From positions 1-64,000 of the forward strand of contig NZ_MOEN01000004.1 in NCBI RefSeq assembly GCF_001968985.1: DNA of 64,000 nt, written 5' to 3'. This DNA comes from Desulfurobacterium indicum. GTDB lineage: Bacteria > Aquificota > Aquificia > Desulfurobacteriales > Desulfurobacteriaceae. Below the pieces are notes generated by a model, which was not told the origin of the DNA, ran no database searches, and saw only the letters and a program-made list of their open reading frames with translations. Of the stretch, positions 35,608 through 43,540 are shown in pieces. Position 1 is the first letter of the stretch, and every line of letters starts with the position of its first letter. Made by a program: the position numbers and the translations under genes.

Positions 35608-36804
35608 ATGATAGAGATAGAGACGATACTTCACTACTTCGGAAGCAACAAAAAAAGAACAGTCCTGGCGGTTATAGGTGTTGCCATCGGTGTTTTTTCA
35701 CTGGTGCTGATGATGGGAATAACTGGTGCCATGAAAAACAAGGTAAACGAATATCTGGGAGACCTTGGAAGTCAGGTTTTTGTCGTTATTCCCGGAGAAG
35801 TTAAAAACCTCGGCGGAAGACTGCTCCAGGTTAAATTTTTCCCGACACTTACGTTAAAAGATGCTAAAGCCATAAAAGAAAGATGTGTCCTCGTAAAAGA
35901 AACTTCTCCTATAAAAGAAGTTTATCCACCTGTTCATGCAAACGGCAAGTTTTCAACACCGAAAGTTCTGGGAGTTGATGAGAACTATGCAGAAATAACA
36001 TCATCTTATCCTGCCGCTGGTAGATTTATAACAAAAGACGACGTGGAAGAATTTAGACAAGTTGCCGTTATCGGTGTTGAAGTGGCACAGGACCTTTTCG
36101 GTGAAAAGTATCCGGTCGGAAAAATACTCTACCTTTACAACGCTCCGTATAAAATTATCGGTGTTCTACCGCAAAAGGGAACTGATATCTCCGGCGAAAA
36201 CCTGGATAACAGAGTTCTTGTTCCAATCAGCTGTGCAGTTAGAAGGCTGGAAAATGTCGATTACATAGACAGTATTTATGTTCTTCCAGTATCCGAAAAG
36301 GTCGTAAACGAAGCAATGAAAGAAGTTGCTTCGCTGCTTAAAAAAAGACATAAGAAAAAAGATTTCTCGATCAGCCGTTACGAAGATCTTGTAAACACTC
36401 AGAAGGAAGCGATGGAAATATTCTCCGTTCTCAGCGTAACAGTAGCAACAATTGCCTTCAGCGTCGGAGCTCTCGGAATACTTGCAGTCATGACATTATC
36501 AGTCTATGAAAGGCTTGTTGAAATCGGTATCAGAAGAGCTTTCGGAGCAACAAAACTGGACATCTTTAAGCAGTTTCTCTTAGAAGCAACCATACTTTCA
36601 TTAAGCGGCTCAATTTCAGGTGCAGTGATAGCAACCGGACTTGTAAACATCATCGCCAAAATAGCAAAATGGCAACCTTACATTCCAATAAAGGGGATCT
36701 TCATATCAATAGCCCTGTCAATAATAGTAGGACTGATAGCAGGAGTTTATCCAGCAATGAGAGCTACATCCTTTGAGCCAAAGGAGATATTGAAAGATGC
36801 ATGA
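35608..36804 (+). CDS. MacB-type permease, copy 2
   Basis: 398 residues with the same topology as the preceding gene: N-terminal helix (RTVLAVIGVAIGVFSLVLMMGITGA), periplasmic domain, three C-terminal helices, ERLVEIGIRRAFGATKLDIF and YPAMRATSFEPKEILKDA. Only moderately similar to copy 1, so the pair is probably an old duplication forming a heterodimeric pump rather than a recent copy. Ends overlapping the small ubiquitin-like gene by eight bases. Confidence 0.88.
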   Translation: MIEIETILHYFGSNKKRTVLAVIGVAIGVFSLVLMMGITGAMKNKVNEYLGDLGSQVFVVIPGEVKNLGGRLLQVKFFPTLTLKDAKAIKERCVLVKETSPIKEVYPPVHANGKFSTPKVLGVDENYAEITSSYPAAGRFITKDDVEEFRQVAVIGVEVAQDLFGEKYPVGKILYLYNAPYKIIGVLPQKGTDISGENLDNRVLVPISCAVRRLENVDYIDSIYVLPVSEKVVNEAMKEVASLLKKRHKKKDFSISRYEDLVNTQKEAMEIFSVLSVTVATIAFSVGALGILAVMTLSVYERLVEIGIRRAFGATKLDIFKQFLLEATILSLSGSISGAVIATGLVNIIAKIAKWQPYIPIKGIFISIALSIIVGLIAGVYPAMRATSFEPKEILKDA

Positions 36805-37003
36805 AATAGTCGTTGAAATAGCAGGAGAGGAGAAAAAAATCCCCATAAAGAAACGCTCAATAAGAGTTGATTCTATTCTGGAAAAACTTTCCATATATCC
36901 GGAAACCGCTGTTGTCGTAAAAGGAAAAGAACTTCTGTGCGATGACGATAGAATAAATGCAGGAGAAAAGGTTAAAATAATTGTAGCTACTTCCAAAGGT
37001 TAA
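36797..37003 (+). CDS. Ubiquitin-like sulfur carrier (MoaD/ThiS/TtuB family)
   Basis: 68 residues, small beta-grasp pattern: VVEIAGEEKKIPI strand pair, a helix DSILEKL, PETAVVVKGKELLCDDD, and the last strand EKVKIIVATS. Carriers of this family end in GG, to which thiocarboxylate is attached; this one ends SKG, with a single final glycine. It lies 10 bases upstream of a TtuA-like tRNA thiolase, as expected for the TtuB sulfur donor. The altered tail is odd but was read directly from the sequence (stop at 37001-37003). Confidence 0.72.
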   Translation: MHEIVVEIAGEEKKIPIKKRSIRVDSILEKLSIYPETAVVVKGKELLCDDDRINAGEKVKIIVATSKG

Positions 37004-37013
37004 GGCGGTTTTA

Positions 37014-37946
37014 ATGTTATGTAAAATCTGCAAAGCGAAAGGAAAAAGAGAGAAGGCAGTTATTTTCATACGACATCACAGATTAGCACTATGTAAAAAG
37101 CATTTTCTAGAATGGTTTCAAAAGCAAACACTTAAGACCATAAAACACTTCTCTATGTTCAAGAAAAATGAAAAAATAGGTGTCGCTGTTTCCGGCGGTA
37201 AAGACAGTTTATCCTTGTGGCAGCTATTAACAGAAGCTGGATTCGAAACTGTAGGCATTCACATATCCCTTGGAATAGATACAGAAGATTACTCAAAAAA
37301 GTCTCTTAACCTATGCCAAAAACTTGCAGAAAAAATAAACAAACCTCTCATTGTTTTTGATTTAAAGAAAGAATTTGAACATACCATAGAAGAGATAGCA
37401 AAACTTTCAGGAAGAAAAGATATCTGCTCCATATGCGGAACATTTAAAAGATATATCATGAATAAAGTGGCACTCAAAGAAAACCTATACGCAATAGCAA
37501 CAGGACATAACCTCGATGATGAGTCCGCCGTTCTTCTTTCAAACACGATAAGATGGGAAATCGGATATCTCGGCAGACAGTATCCTGTTTTACACGAAAG
37601 GGAAGGATTTGCAAGAAAAGTAAAACCATTCTGCTTTTTAACAGAAAAAGAAATAGTAAGTTATGCAATTTTAAAAGGAATAGACTTTATGGAAACCGGA
37701 TGTCCAAATGCAAAAATGGCAACATCTCCCGCATATAAGCAGGCTCTCGCATATCTTGAACATAAAATGCCAGGAACAAAACTGAGGTTTTACAAAGAGT
37801 TTTTGAAAAAAGCAAAACCGATATTTGAAAAAGAAACAAAAGAAGAATACGACCTCACACCTTGCAAAATATGCGGAATGCCAACAACCGCAGATATCTG
37901 CTCTGTTTGTAGAATTCTTGAAAAAATAAGAGGTGTAGATGCTTAA
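37014..37946 (+). CDS. ttuA: TtuA-like tRNA 2-thiolation enzyme (TtcA/TtuA family)
   Basis: 310 residues. N-terminal zinc finger CKIC...CKKHF, PP-loop ATPase motif VAVSGGKDSLSLW near 57-70, catalytic or Fe-S cysteines in CSICGTFKR near 138-146 and GCPNAK near 227, and a C-terminal zinc finger CKICG....ICSVC. The twin zinc fingers mark the TtuA group, which thiolates T54 of tRNA and stabilises it at high temperature, rather than TtcA (s2C32). Preceded by a TtuB-like carrier. Ends overlapping mqnA by eight bases. Confidence 0.82.
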   Translation: MLCKICKAKGKREKAVIFIRHHRLALCKKHFLEWFQKQTLKTIKHFSMFKKNEKIGVAVSGGKDSLSLWQLLTEAGFETVGIHISLGIDTEDYSKKSLNLCQKLAEKINKPLIVFDLKKEFEHTIEEIAKLSGRKDICSICGTFKRYIMNKVALKENLYAIATGHNLDDESAVLLSNTIRWEIGYLGRQYPVLHEREGFARKVKPFCFLTEKEIVSYAILKGIDFMETGCPNAKMATSPAYKQALAYLEHKMPGTKLRFYKEFLKKAKPIFEKETKEEYDLTPCKICGMPTTADICSVCRILEKIRGVDA

Positions 37947-38748
37947 AGTGGGGAAAATTGAGTATATAAATGTTCTTCCTGTATATTTTGGATTCATCGA
38001 CGGTGTCATTCCCTTCGAATACCAATTTAAAGAAGCAGTCCCATCTGCGTTAAACGAACTTTTAAGGGAAGGAAAAATAGACATAAGTCCCATATCTTCT
38101 TACGAATTCATAACAAACAGTGAAAAGTACTTCCTATTTCCCAATTTCTCTATATCTTCTTTTGGAGAGGTTAAAAGTGTTCTCTTCTTTTCAAAACTTC
38201 CGATTCATCAACTTCACAGGAAAGATGTATGGCTTACAAAAAGCTCAATGACATCAAGAGCTCTCATCGAATATCTCCTTAAAAACAGATATGGGGTAGA
38301 ACCCAACTACTACTATTACAGCATGAAAGAAGGTAATCTTCCAAAAAGTGCAACGGCAGTTCTCGCAATCGGTGATGATGCGTTTAAATTCTTAAAAGAC
38401 AAAAATTTCCGTTTTATATACGATCTCGGAGAAGAGTGGAAAAACATATACGATCTTCCTTTCGTTTTTGCAGTGTGGGCGGTAAGGCGCCAAACTGTTG
38501 AAAACCAGCCTTTATCCGTAAAAAAAATCTACAATAAATTTTTAGAATCTAAAAAATATGGGCTAAATCACTTAAAAAAAATAGCAGCAAGATACGCTCC
38601 CAGGGTCGGACTAACGGAAAAAGAGTGTATGGAATATTTTAAATGTCTAAATTACGATTTTACAAACCTTCATAAAAAAGCCATCAACAAGTTCGCACAG
38701 TTATTAGGTTTTGACATAAAGGTAGAAAAATTTCTACTTTCTATGTGA
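37939..38748 (+). CDS. mqnA: Chorismate dehydratase, futalosine pathway
   Basis: 269 residues, a periplasmic-binding-protein-like fold without a signal peptide. Family stretches: KVGKIEYINVLPVYFG at the start, LREGKIDISPISSYEF near 42-58, SMTSRALIEYLL near 100-111, and ALIGDDA-like AVLAIGDDAF near 140. It converts chorismate to 3-enolpyruvylbenzoate, the first step of futalosine-route menaquinone synthesis. The other mqn genes are not in the window. Confidence 0.9.
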   Translation: MLKVGKIEYINVLPVYFGFIDGVIPFEYQFKEAVPSALNELLREGKIDISPISSYEFITNSEKYFLFPNFSISSFGEVKSVLFFSKLPIHQLHRKDVWLTKSSMTSRALIEYLLKNRYGVEPNYYYYSMKEGNLPKSATAVLAIGDDAFKFLKDKNFRFIYDLGEEWKNIYDLPFVFAVWAVRRQTVENQPLSVKKIYNKFLESKKYGLNHLKKIAARYAPRVGLTEKECMEYFKCLNYDFTNLHKKAINKFAQLLGFDIKVEKFLLSM

Positions 38749-38790
38749 AACTCCTATATTTTCCTTTAACAACTATCTACGGAGAAACAC

Positions 38791-39714
38791 ATGCACATAG
38801 ACTTTTTCAAGCTCTACCTTATGATTATCTCTTCAATTACATTTGGTTATCTGATAGCAGCCATAAGTGTAGAAACAGGTTTTATAAACTGGCTCGGTCT
38901 CAAAACGGTAAAATTTTCCAAACTTGGGATTCATCCTCTTTTATCACCAATACCTGTATTATATCTTGTAAGTCCAAGGGCAGCTCACCTCCACGCTTCC
39001 GAGTTATTAAAAAAAGGAAAAATAAAACCAAAAGATATCTATATTGCAGCAGCTGCATCAAACTTTCCAATGAGAATAACATTCCTCTATAGATACTACT
39101 TCCCTGTTTTAATTCCTTTAATAGGTTATCTTGCAGTTTATTACGGCCTTTTAAGACTTGCTTTTGACACAATTATCTTAATTGCAGTTCTTATAATAGG
39201 AAAAAGACTTTACAAAAACACAAAACATTCTGATGAAAAGATAGAAAAAGTTAATATTATATTCAATTTTCAAACTCTAAAAAAAGGAGTGATAAATGGC
39301 ATTAAAGAGAGCCTTAAGTTTATAGTAAAGTTCTCTCCTTTATTCATTTTTATAATTTATTTAATCAGTAAAGGAATAATGGCAAAAATGCTAACTGTAA
39401 TGTCTCCTGTGTTAAAGTGGATAGGACTTGATGACCTTGAAGCAACTTATGTTGCAACTGCTGCAATAAGTCCACCTGTAGCTTATGGACTTATTAAAAT
39501 AATGCTTGCAAAACACTATCCAACAACAAAAATCCTCGGCACAATGTTTTTAGGCAACGCTATTTTTACATTCTTAAGAGCATGGTGGGCTTATGTTCTC
39601 CCATACTATTACGGATTATACCCTTTAAACGTAACTTTTATGTTAATCTCCATACAAAGCTTTATGCCTGCAACGTATAATCTGCTAATGGGCATACTAC
39701 TTTCAAGGATTTAA
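38791..39714 (+). CDS. Gate-domain (nucleoside-recognition-like) membrane protein
   Basis: 307 residues with about eight hydrophobic segments, including YLMIISSITFGYLIAAI near 9-25, YFPVLIPLIGYLAVYYGLL near 103, FIVKFSPLFIFIIYLIS near 178 and AIFTFLRAWWAYVLPYYYG near 257. Two related halves suggest paired Gate domains, as in SpmA/SpmB and nucleoside-recognition proteins. SPRAAHLHASELLKKGKI is a conserved-looking cytosolic loop. Substrate unknown. It follows mqnA by 42 bases. Confidence 0.65.
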   Translation: MHIDFFKLYLMIISSITFGYLIAAISVETGFINWLGLKTVKFSKLGIHPLLSPIPVLYLVSPRAAHLHASELLKKGKIKPKDIYIAAAASNFPMRITFLYRYYFPVLIPLIGYLAVYYGLLRLAFDTIILIAVLIIGKRLYKNTKHSDEKIEKVNIIFNFQTLKKGVINGIKESLKFIVKFSPLFIFIIYLISKGIMAKMLTVMSPVLKWIGLDDLEATYVATAAISPPVAYGLIKIMLAKHYPTTKILGTMFLGNAIFTFLRAWWAYVLPYYYGLYPLNVTFMLISIQSFMPATYNLLMGILLSRI

Positions 39715-39770
39715 AATAAAAATCCATCAGAATTCAGCTCCAAATCAAATAACTTGTGAAATATAAAAAA

Positions 39771-42700
39771 CTAATTAACCTTATCTTTATCAATAAGAAA
39801 AATTCCTTTCATTTTTGATTCACCTTCTACCTGAATAAATCTACCGTTATCCCTAATGAACTCTAAAGCTTTACCAAAATAATTAGTATCCTTTAGCCTC
39901 TTACTGTTACCGACCATAATAAAAAGATGCTTTGCCCTGGAAATGGCAACATTAAGTAGGTTAGGTTTAGCATCTATAAAAGTTGTACTATCATTTTTCT
40001 GAACCACAGTTGACATTATAACTACCGGGGCTTCCTGTCCCTGAAATTTATGAACGGTTCCTATCTTTTTGGACTCCAACAACCCCTTTAACTCTTTCTG
40101 AAGTAACTTTTCTTGTTTTACAAACGGTGTTATTACTATTATTTTATCATTGGAATATCCTGTATTTATTAGTTCTTCTACCAAGCACTTTACCACTTTT
40201 GCCTCAATTAAGTTGGTATTTTTTTCTGTAGATTTCCCTTTGAGAACATCTACGAAAACCAAATGACTCCCGCCCACTTTGTTTAATCTTTCCAAATCCT
40301 TACCTTTAAGTGATGGAGTCGCTATCTCCAGCCGTTCGTAACCCGCTACAACCTTGAAGAGCTTAGCGATAGGTTCCTGGCATCTGCGGTGTGCATCTAG
40401 AAAACATGCTTCACCAAAGTCGTCGTAGTCACCGGTTTCGCAGCGGGCAGTTCGGTGATAGGTTGACGTTCTGGCCGGTGAATAGCGATTTATGAATTCT
40501 ATATTGTCGTTATAGAAGGTTTTATGAAAACGCTCAATCTCATCCTCGGGAACCGCAACCACGGGTTCCAATTGTAAAGGATCGCCTACCGAAATAACCT
40601 TTTCGGAAAAGTATACAGATGGATAACTCAAGTGTGGTAAAGCCATTGCCGCCTCGTCTACATAAAGAATGTGTATAGGTTTATAGAACTCCTTTTTAAG
40701 AAGGTCTTTAACTTTTTCGAATATATAGGGCGCAGAATGAAGGCTGGAAAAGTGCACGGGATAAACCAGAGAGAGATATCGGTAAAATTTTTCTATTCCC
40801 AAATCTTTTACTATTTCTCTACCTTTGCTTACGTCGTCTTTGTTGCCCATCAGTAATTTAAAAGCATCCAAGGCCTTTAGAATGTCTTCTTTTTGTCTTA
40901 ATGCTTCAAGGTATAAAAACCTAGAGGCTAAGACAAAGAGCTTTCTATTTGTTTCAACGGTTAGTAACTTCCAAAGTTTTAAAAAATCCAATTGACCATT
41001 AAATTGACCATTAATGAGTTCACTTGCATTTAACTGTAAGTTTAATCCCTTTTCTTTTAAAGTTTCCTCTATTTGGTCTTTCTTAATTGTCAGTTTTTCG
41101 GTAAGTTCTAACTTTTCCCGTCGTAAATCAACGATCTGTTCTATAACCGGCAAATTATTTAAATAGATATCATCTGGTTTTTCTTCTAAAAGACGTTTCG
41201 CCTCTAGATGTAGATTTTTCAACTTTTTAAGATTTTGAAGAGCCTTTTTGGCATCGAGTTCAAAATTTACACCTAAGACATTTAACACTTTTTGATTTTT
41301 AATCAAAAACTTTTCGATCTCTTTCTTTTCTCTTTTTAGGAAGAGATCCATAATTCTGTCAACTATATTACGTTTTTGCAAATATTGTTCCAATTCAATC
41401 ACACTTTTTATGAAATCTTTATTCATTAGTAAGGGTAAATTTTTAAAATCAAATCCAATTGAATTGAGATCCTCAAGCCACCTCCTTGTTTTCTCAATAT
41501 TTTCCTCCAAATCTTTTAAGTCCTCATTGACCAAATTGGAGAAAGCAGATGGGCGTTTTGATATTTCATTTAGCCTTGTTTCGACTTCGTCAAGGTGTTG
41601 CTCTAACTTCCGTATCTCTTCAATCTTTTCTATAAGAAACTTTAAAGTTTCCGCGGTTTTATCTAGTGAAGAATAGAGCTTTAACAACTCTCGTTTGGTA
41701 TTTTCGTACTCCTCACCGTTAAATTGATCTTTTTTTAATCGCTCTGCCAGGTTTTCAACCCTCTCCAATGATTTTTGTATGTTTTTCTTTTTTCCACCAA
41801 CGAAATAAAAACCGTATCCTTCCGCATAAAGTGGAATTTCCTTAAATTCTTTTGGTATTTCTTTCTTGCCATCCGTTTGTGTCAGTTCAAACTCCCTGGC
41901 GGCGTTTTCAACAGCTTTATTTGCCGTAGATGCTACCAATATAAGTGCGGAAAAATCTTTTTCATCTTTTACTATGCTTATGGCCCTTTCCACCAAGGTT
42001 GAGGCTATAATCGCCATCAGAACGGTGGTTTTTCCCGTTCCCGGAGGACCTTGAACCGCTATCAGATTTTCTCCCTCTGCCTTCTTCTGAAGTAAAAGAG
42101 CCTGACCCCTGCTCAGCTCAAATTTATGAAAGGTTCCAAACCAAGGAACGGAGCTCGGTTCGTTGTATTTGTCAAAACCTACGGTTTGCTCTCCGAAAAA
42201 ATATCTGTGTGCTGCTGAATTTTCCTTCGGTTGAGGGAAATCGCTAACCAAATCTTTTAATATCGTTTCCACCTTTTGCCCTTCGAAGTATTCGAAGTCT
42301 CTTGTTTTATCGGTGGTAATTACAAAATCAAAAGATGCTAGCTCATACGTACTTTTTTTAATTTTTCCTCCTAACCAATTTTTAAATTCTTTGTAAACTC
42401 CCTCAAAAGTATCAGCATCTGAAGTTCTCATTCCAGACAGAGAAAGAAAATCTTTTAACAAACTTAACAAAGGTTTTTTAGTTAATTCGTCAATTTCCTG
42501 TGGTTCAAAATTGAGAGCTCTGACCAAAACCGGTTTTGCAACAAAAAAATCGCTAAATGATTCTGTATCAATTTCTATTTTCTCTATCTCTTTATCAGCA
42601 TCTTTCTTAATTATAAATAGCGGTAAATAGGTCTCTTCACCATTTCTTTTTCTTTTCAGAACAGGAAAACCTAAATAAATCTGACTTCCTTCGTTTAAAG

Positions 42701-42902
42701 TTTTCTTAAGTTCATCTGGTATAAAAATTGTTAATTTATTGCCTTCAACTTTTATTCTATTATTACTTTCAATCCCTATTCCACTGCTTAAGGTTGCTCT
42801 TTTATAATCATCAAATCCTTCAGCTTTTATCTTTAAATTGTGTAACTTTTCCAATTCTAAATATTCCAACCATGATTTCAAAATCTCTTTATATTGCACC
42901 AC
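39771..42902 (-). CDS. Large superfamily 1 helicase (Upf1/DNA2-like, COG1112 type)
   Basis: 1043 residues. Walker A GPPGTGKTTV near 287; a long coiled-coil insertion (about 370-620); motif II VDEAAMALPHL near 749; motif III GDPLQLEPVVAVP; AHRRCQEPIAKLF; then GTVHKFQGQEAPVVIMST (motif V) and NVAISRAKHLFIMVG (motif VI). The roughly 280-residue N-terminus is unrecognised. Such stand-alone helicases are common in bacterial defence and mobile regions; no nuclease domain is visible here. The gene lies alone next to an IS-derived fragment, which supports accessory status. RNA or DNA substrate cannot be decided. Confidence 0.85.
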   Translation of the reverse strand: MVQYKEILKSWLEYLELEKLHNLKIKAEGFDDYKRATLSSGIGIESNNRIKVEGNKLTIFIPDELKKTLNEGSQIYLGFPVLKRKRNGEETYLPLFIIKKDADKEIEKIEIDTESFSDFFVAKPVLVRALNFEPQEIDELTKKPLLSLLKDFLSLSGMRTSDADTFEGVYKEFKNWLGGKIKKSTYELASFDFVITTDKTRDFEYFEGQKVETILKDLVSDFPQPKENSAAHRYFFGEQTVGFDKYNEPSSVPWFGTFHKFELSRGQALLLQKKAEGENLIAVQGPPGTGKTTVLMAIIASTLVERAISIVKDEKDFSALILVASTANKAVENAAREFELTQTDGKKEIPKEFKEIPLYAEGYGFYFVGGKKKNIQKSLERVENLAERLKKDQFNGEEYENTKRELLKLYSSLDKTAETLKFLIEKIEEIRKLEQHLDEVETRLNEISKRPSAFSNLVNEDLKDLEENIEKTRRWLEDLNSIGFDFKNLPLLMNKDFIKSVIELEQYLQKRNIVDRIMDLFLKREKKEIEKFLIKNQKVLNVLGVNFELDAKKALQNLKKLKNLHLEAKRLLEEKPDDIYLNNLPVIEQIVDLRREKLELTEKLTIKKDQIEETLKEKGLNLQLNASELINGQFNGQLDFLKLWKLLTVETNRKLFVLASRFLYLEALRQKEDILKALDAFKLLMGNKDDVSKGREIVKDLGIEKFYRYLSLVYPVHFSSLHSAPYIFEKVKDLLKKEFYKPIHILYVDEAAMALPHLSYPSVYFSEKVISVGDPLQLEPVVAVPEDEIERFHKTFYNDNIEFINRYSPARTSTYHRTARCETGDYDDFGEACFLDAHRRCQEPIAKLFKVVAGYERLEIATPSLKGKDLERLNKVGGSHLVFVDVLKGKSTEKNTNLIEAKVVKCLVEELINTGYSNDKIIVITPFVKQEKLLQKELKGLLESKKIGTVHKFQGQEAPVVIMSTVVQKNDSTTFIDAKPNLLNVAISRAKHLFIMVGNSKRLKDTNYFGKALEFIRDNGRFIQVEGESKMKGIFLIDKDKVN

Positions 42903-43032
42903 TTTTATCCTTAAATTTAGTTTTAAGCAAGAAGATTTTTATCTTTACATCATTTTTCCTACCTAATTTTTCCCCTACCTAGTTAATGTTTTCTTATTGT
43001 ACCAAAAATATTCTTCAGCAAATTTACAGGTA

Positions 43033-43293
43033 GTGTACGATATTTTGTATAAGCTGGAGGAATGAAGTAACCTATTGGGAACACTCCACAAATACCAACT
43101 CCGAAAGGAGAAAAATGGAACTGCAAAAGATTTTACTAAACCTTATTAAAGAGTATGGTAAAGTAAACCTTAGAGCCAATTATAATAGATGAAAGAGAAG
43201 TGTTCCTTAAAGAATATGGAAAGACAAAAAAAGAGATTCAGGAAATGTTCTTTAGTAAATGCCCCTAAATGGCTTACATAAAATCATTAACAC
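43033..43293 (+). mobile_element. Internally deleted IS256-like element (MITE-like)
   Basis: A 261-bp segment flanked by terminal repeats: left 43033-43054 and right 43272-43293, matching in 15 of 22 positions when one is reversed. Inside, a ribosome binding site (AAAGGAG) and ATG at 43115 begin a transposase-like N-terminus (MELQKILLNLIKEYGKVNLRA), a one-base shift follows, then REVFLKEYGKTK joins the transposase C-terminal tail (KKEIQEMFFSKCP, stop 43266-43268). About 1 kb of coding sequence is missing. The right end is homologous to the element at the window start. It can no longer encode a transposase. Confidence 0.6.
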
Positions 43294-43514
43294 TTTTGAA
43301 AACACGATGGGGAACATGCAATCCAAAAGCAAAGCGAATATGGCTAAATTTAGAACTTATCAAAAAACCAACAGAATGCCTTGAATATGTAATACTACAC
43401 GAACTTGCCCACTTTATAGAAAGACACCACAACAAAAACTTCAAGGCAATCCTTGATAAATATATGCCTAACTGGAAAATTACCAAAGATAAACTAAATA
43501 AGCTTAATTTATAA
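43269..43514 (+). pseudogene. C-terminal fragment of a YgjP/M48-like zinc metalloprotease (DUF45)
   Basis: 81 codons. LLKTRWGTCNPKAKRIWLNLELIKKPTECLEYVILHELAHFIERHHNKNF is the conserved core of the YgjP/SprT-like family, with zinc site HELAH plus a downstream histidine. Full-length members have about 230 residues; the N-terminal two thirds are absent, and the first eight codons of the open frame come from the IS terminal repeat. The insertion therefore separated or deleted the front of the gene. The zinc site itself is intact. Confidence 0.7.
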
Positions 43515-43540
43515 AAAGGGGAGGCTTCTCCCCTTTCTTT
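43515..43540. terminator. Bidirectional terminator between the YgjP fragment and katG
   Basis: AAAGGGGAG, GCTT loop, CTCCCCTTT, with T-rich sequence on the plus side and A-rich on the other. Between convergent reading frames. Confidence 0.82.

Noticed and set aside
38745-39092. Plus-strand frame starting at the mqnA stop
   Set aside because: It is the shifted frame of the gate-domain membrane protein; composition is unlike coding sequence and no SD precedes it.
42903-43032. Possible N-terminal half of the YgjP gene on the far side of the IS remnant
   Set aside because: No frame there encodes anything similar, so the front of the gene seems deleted rather than just displaced.
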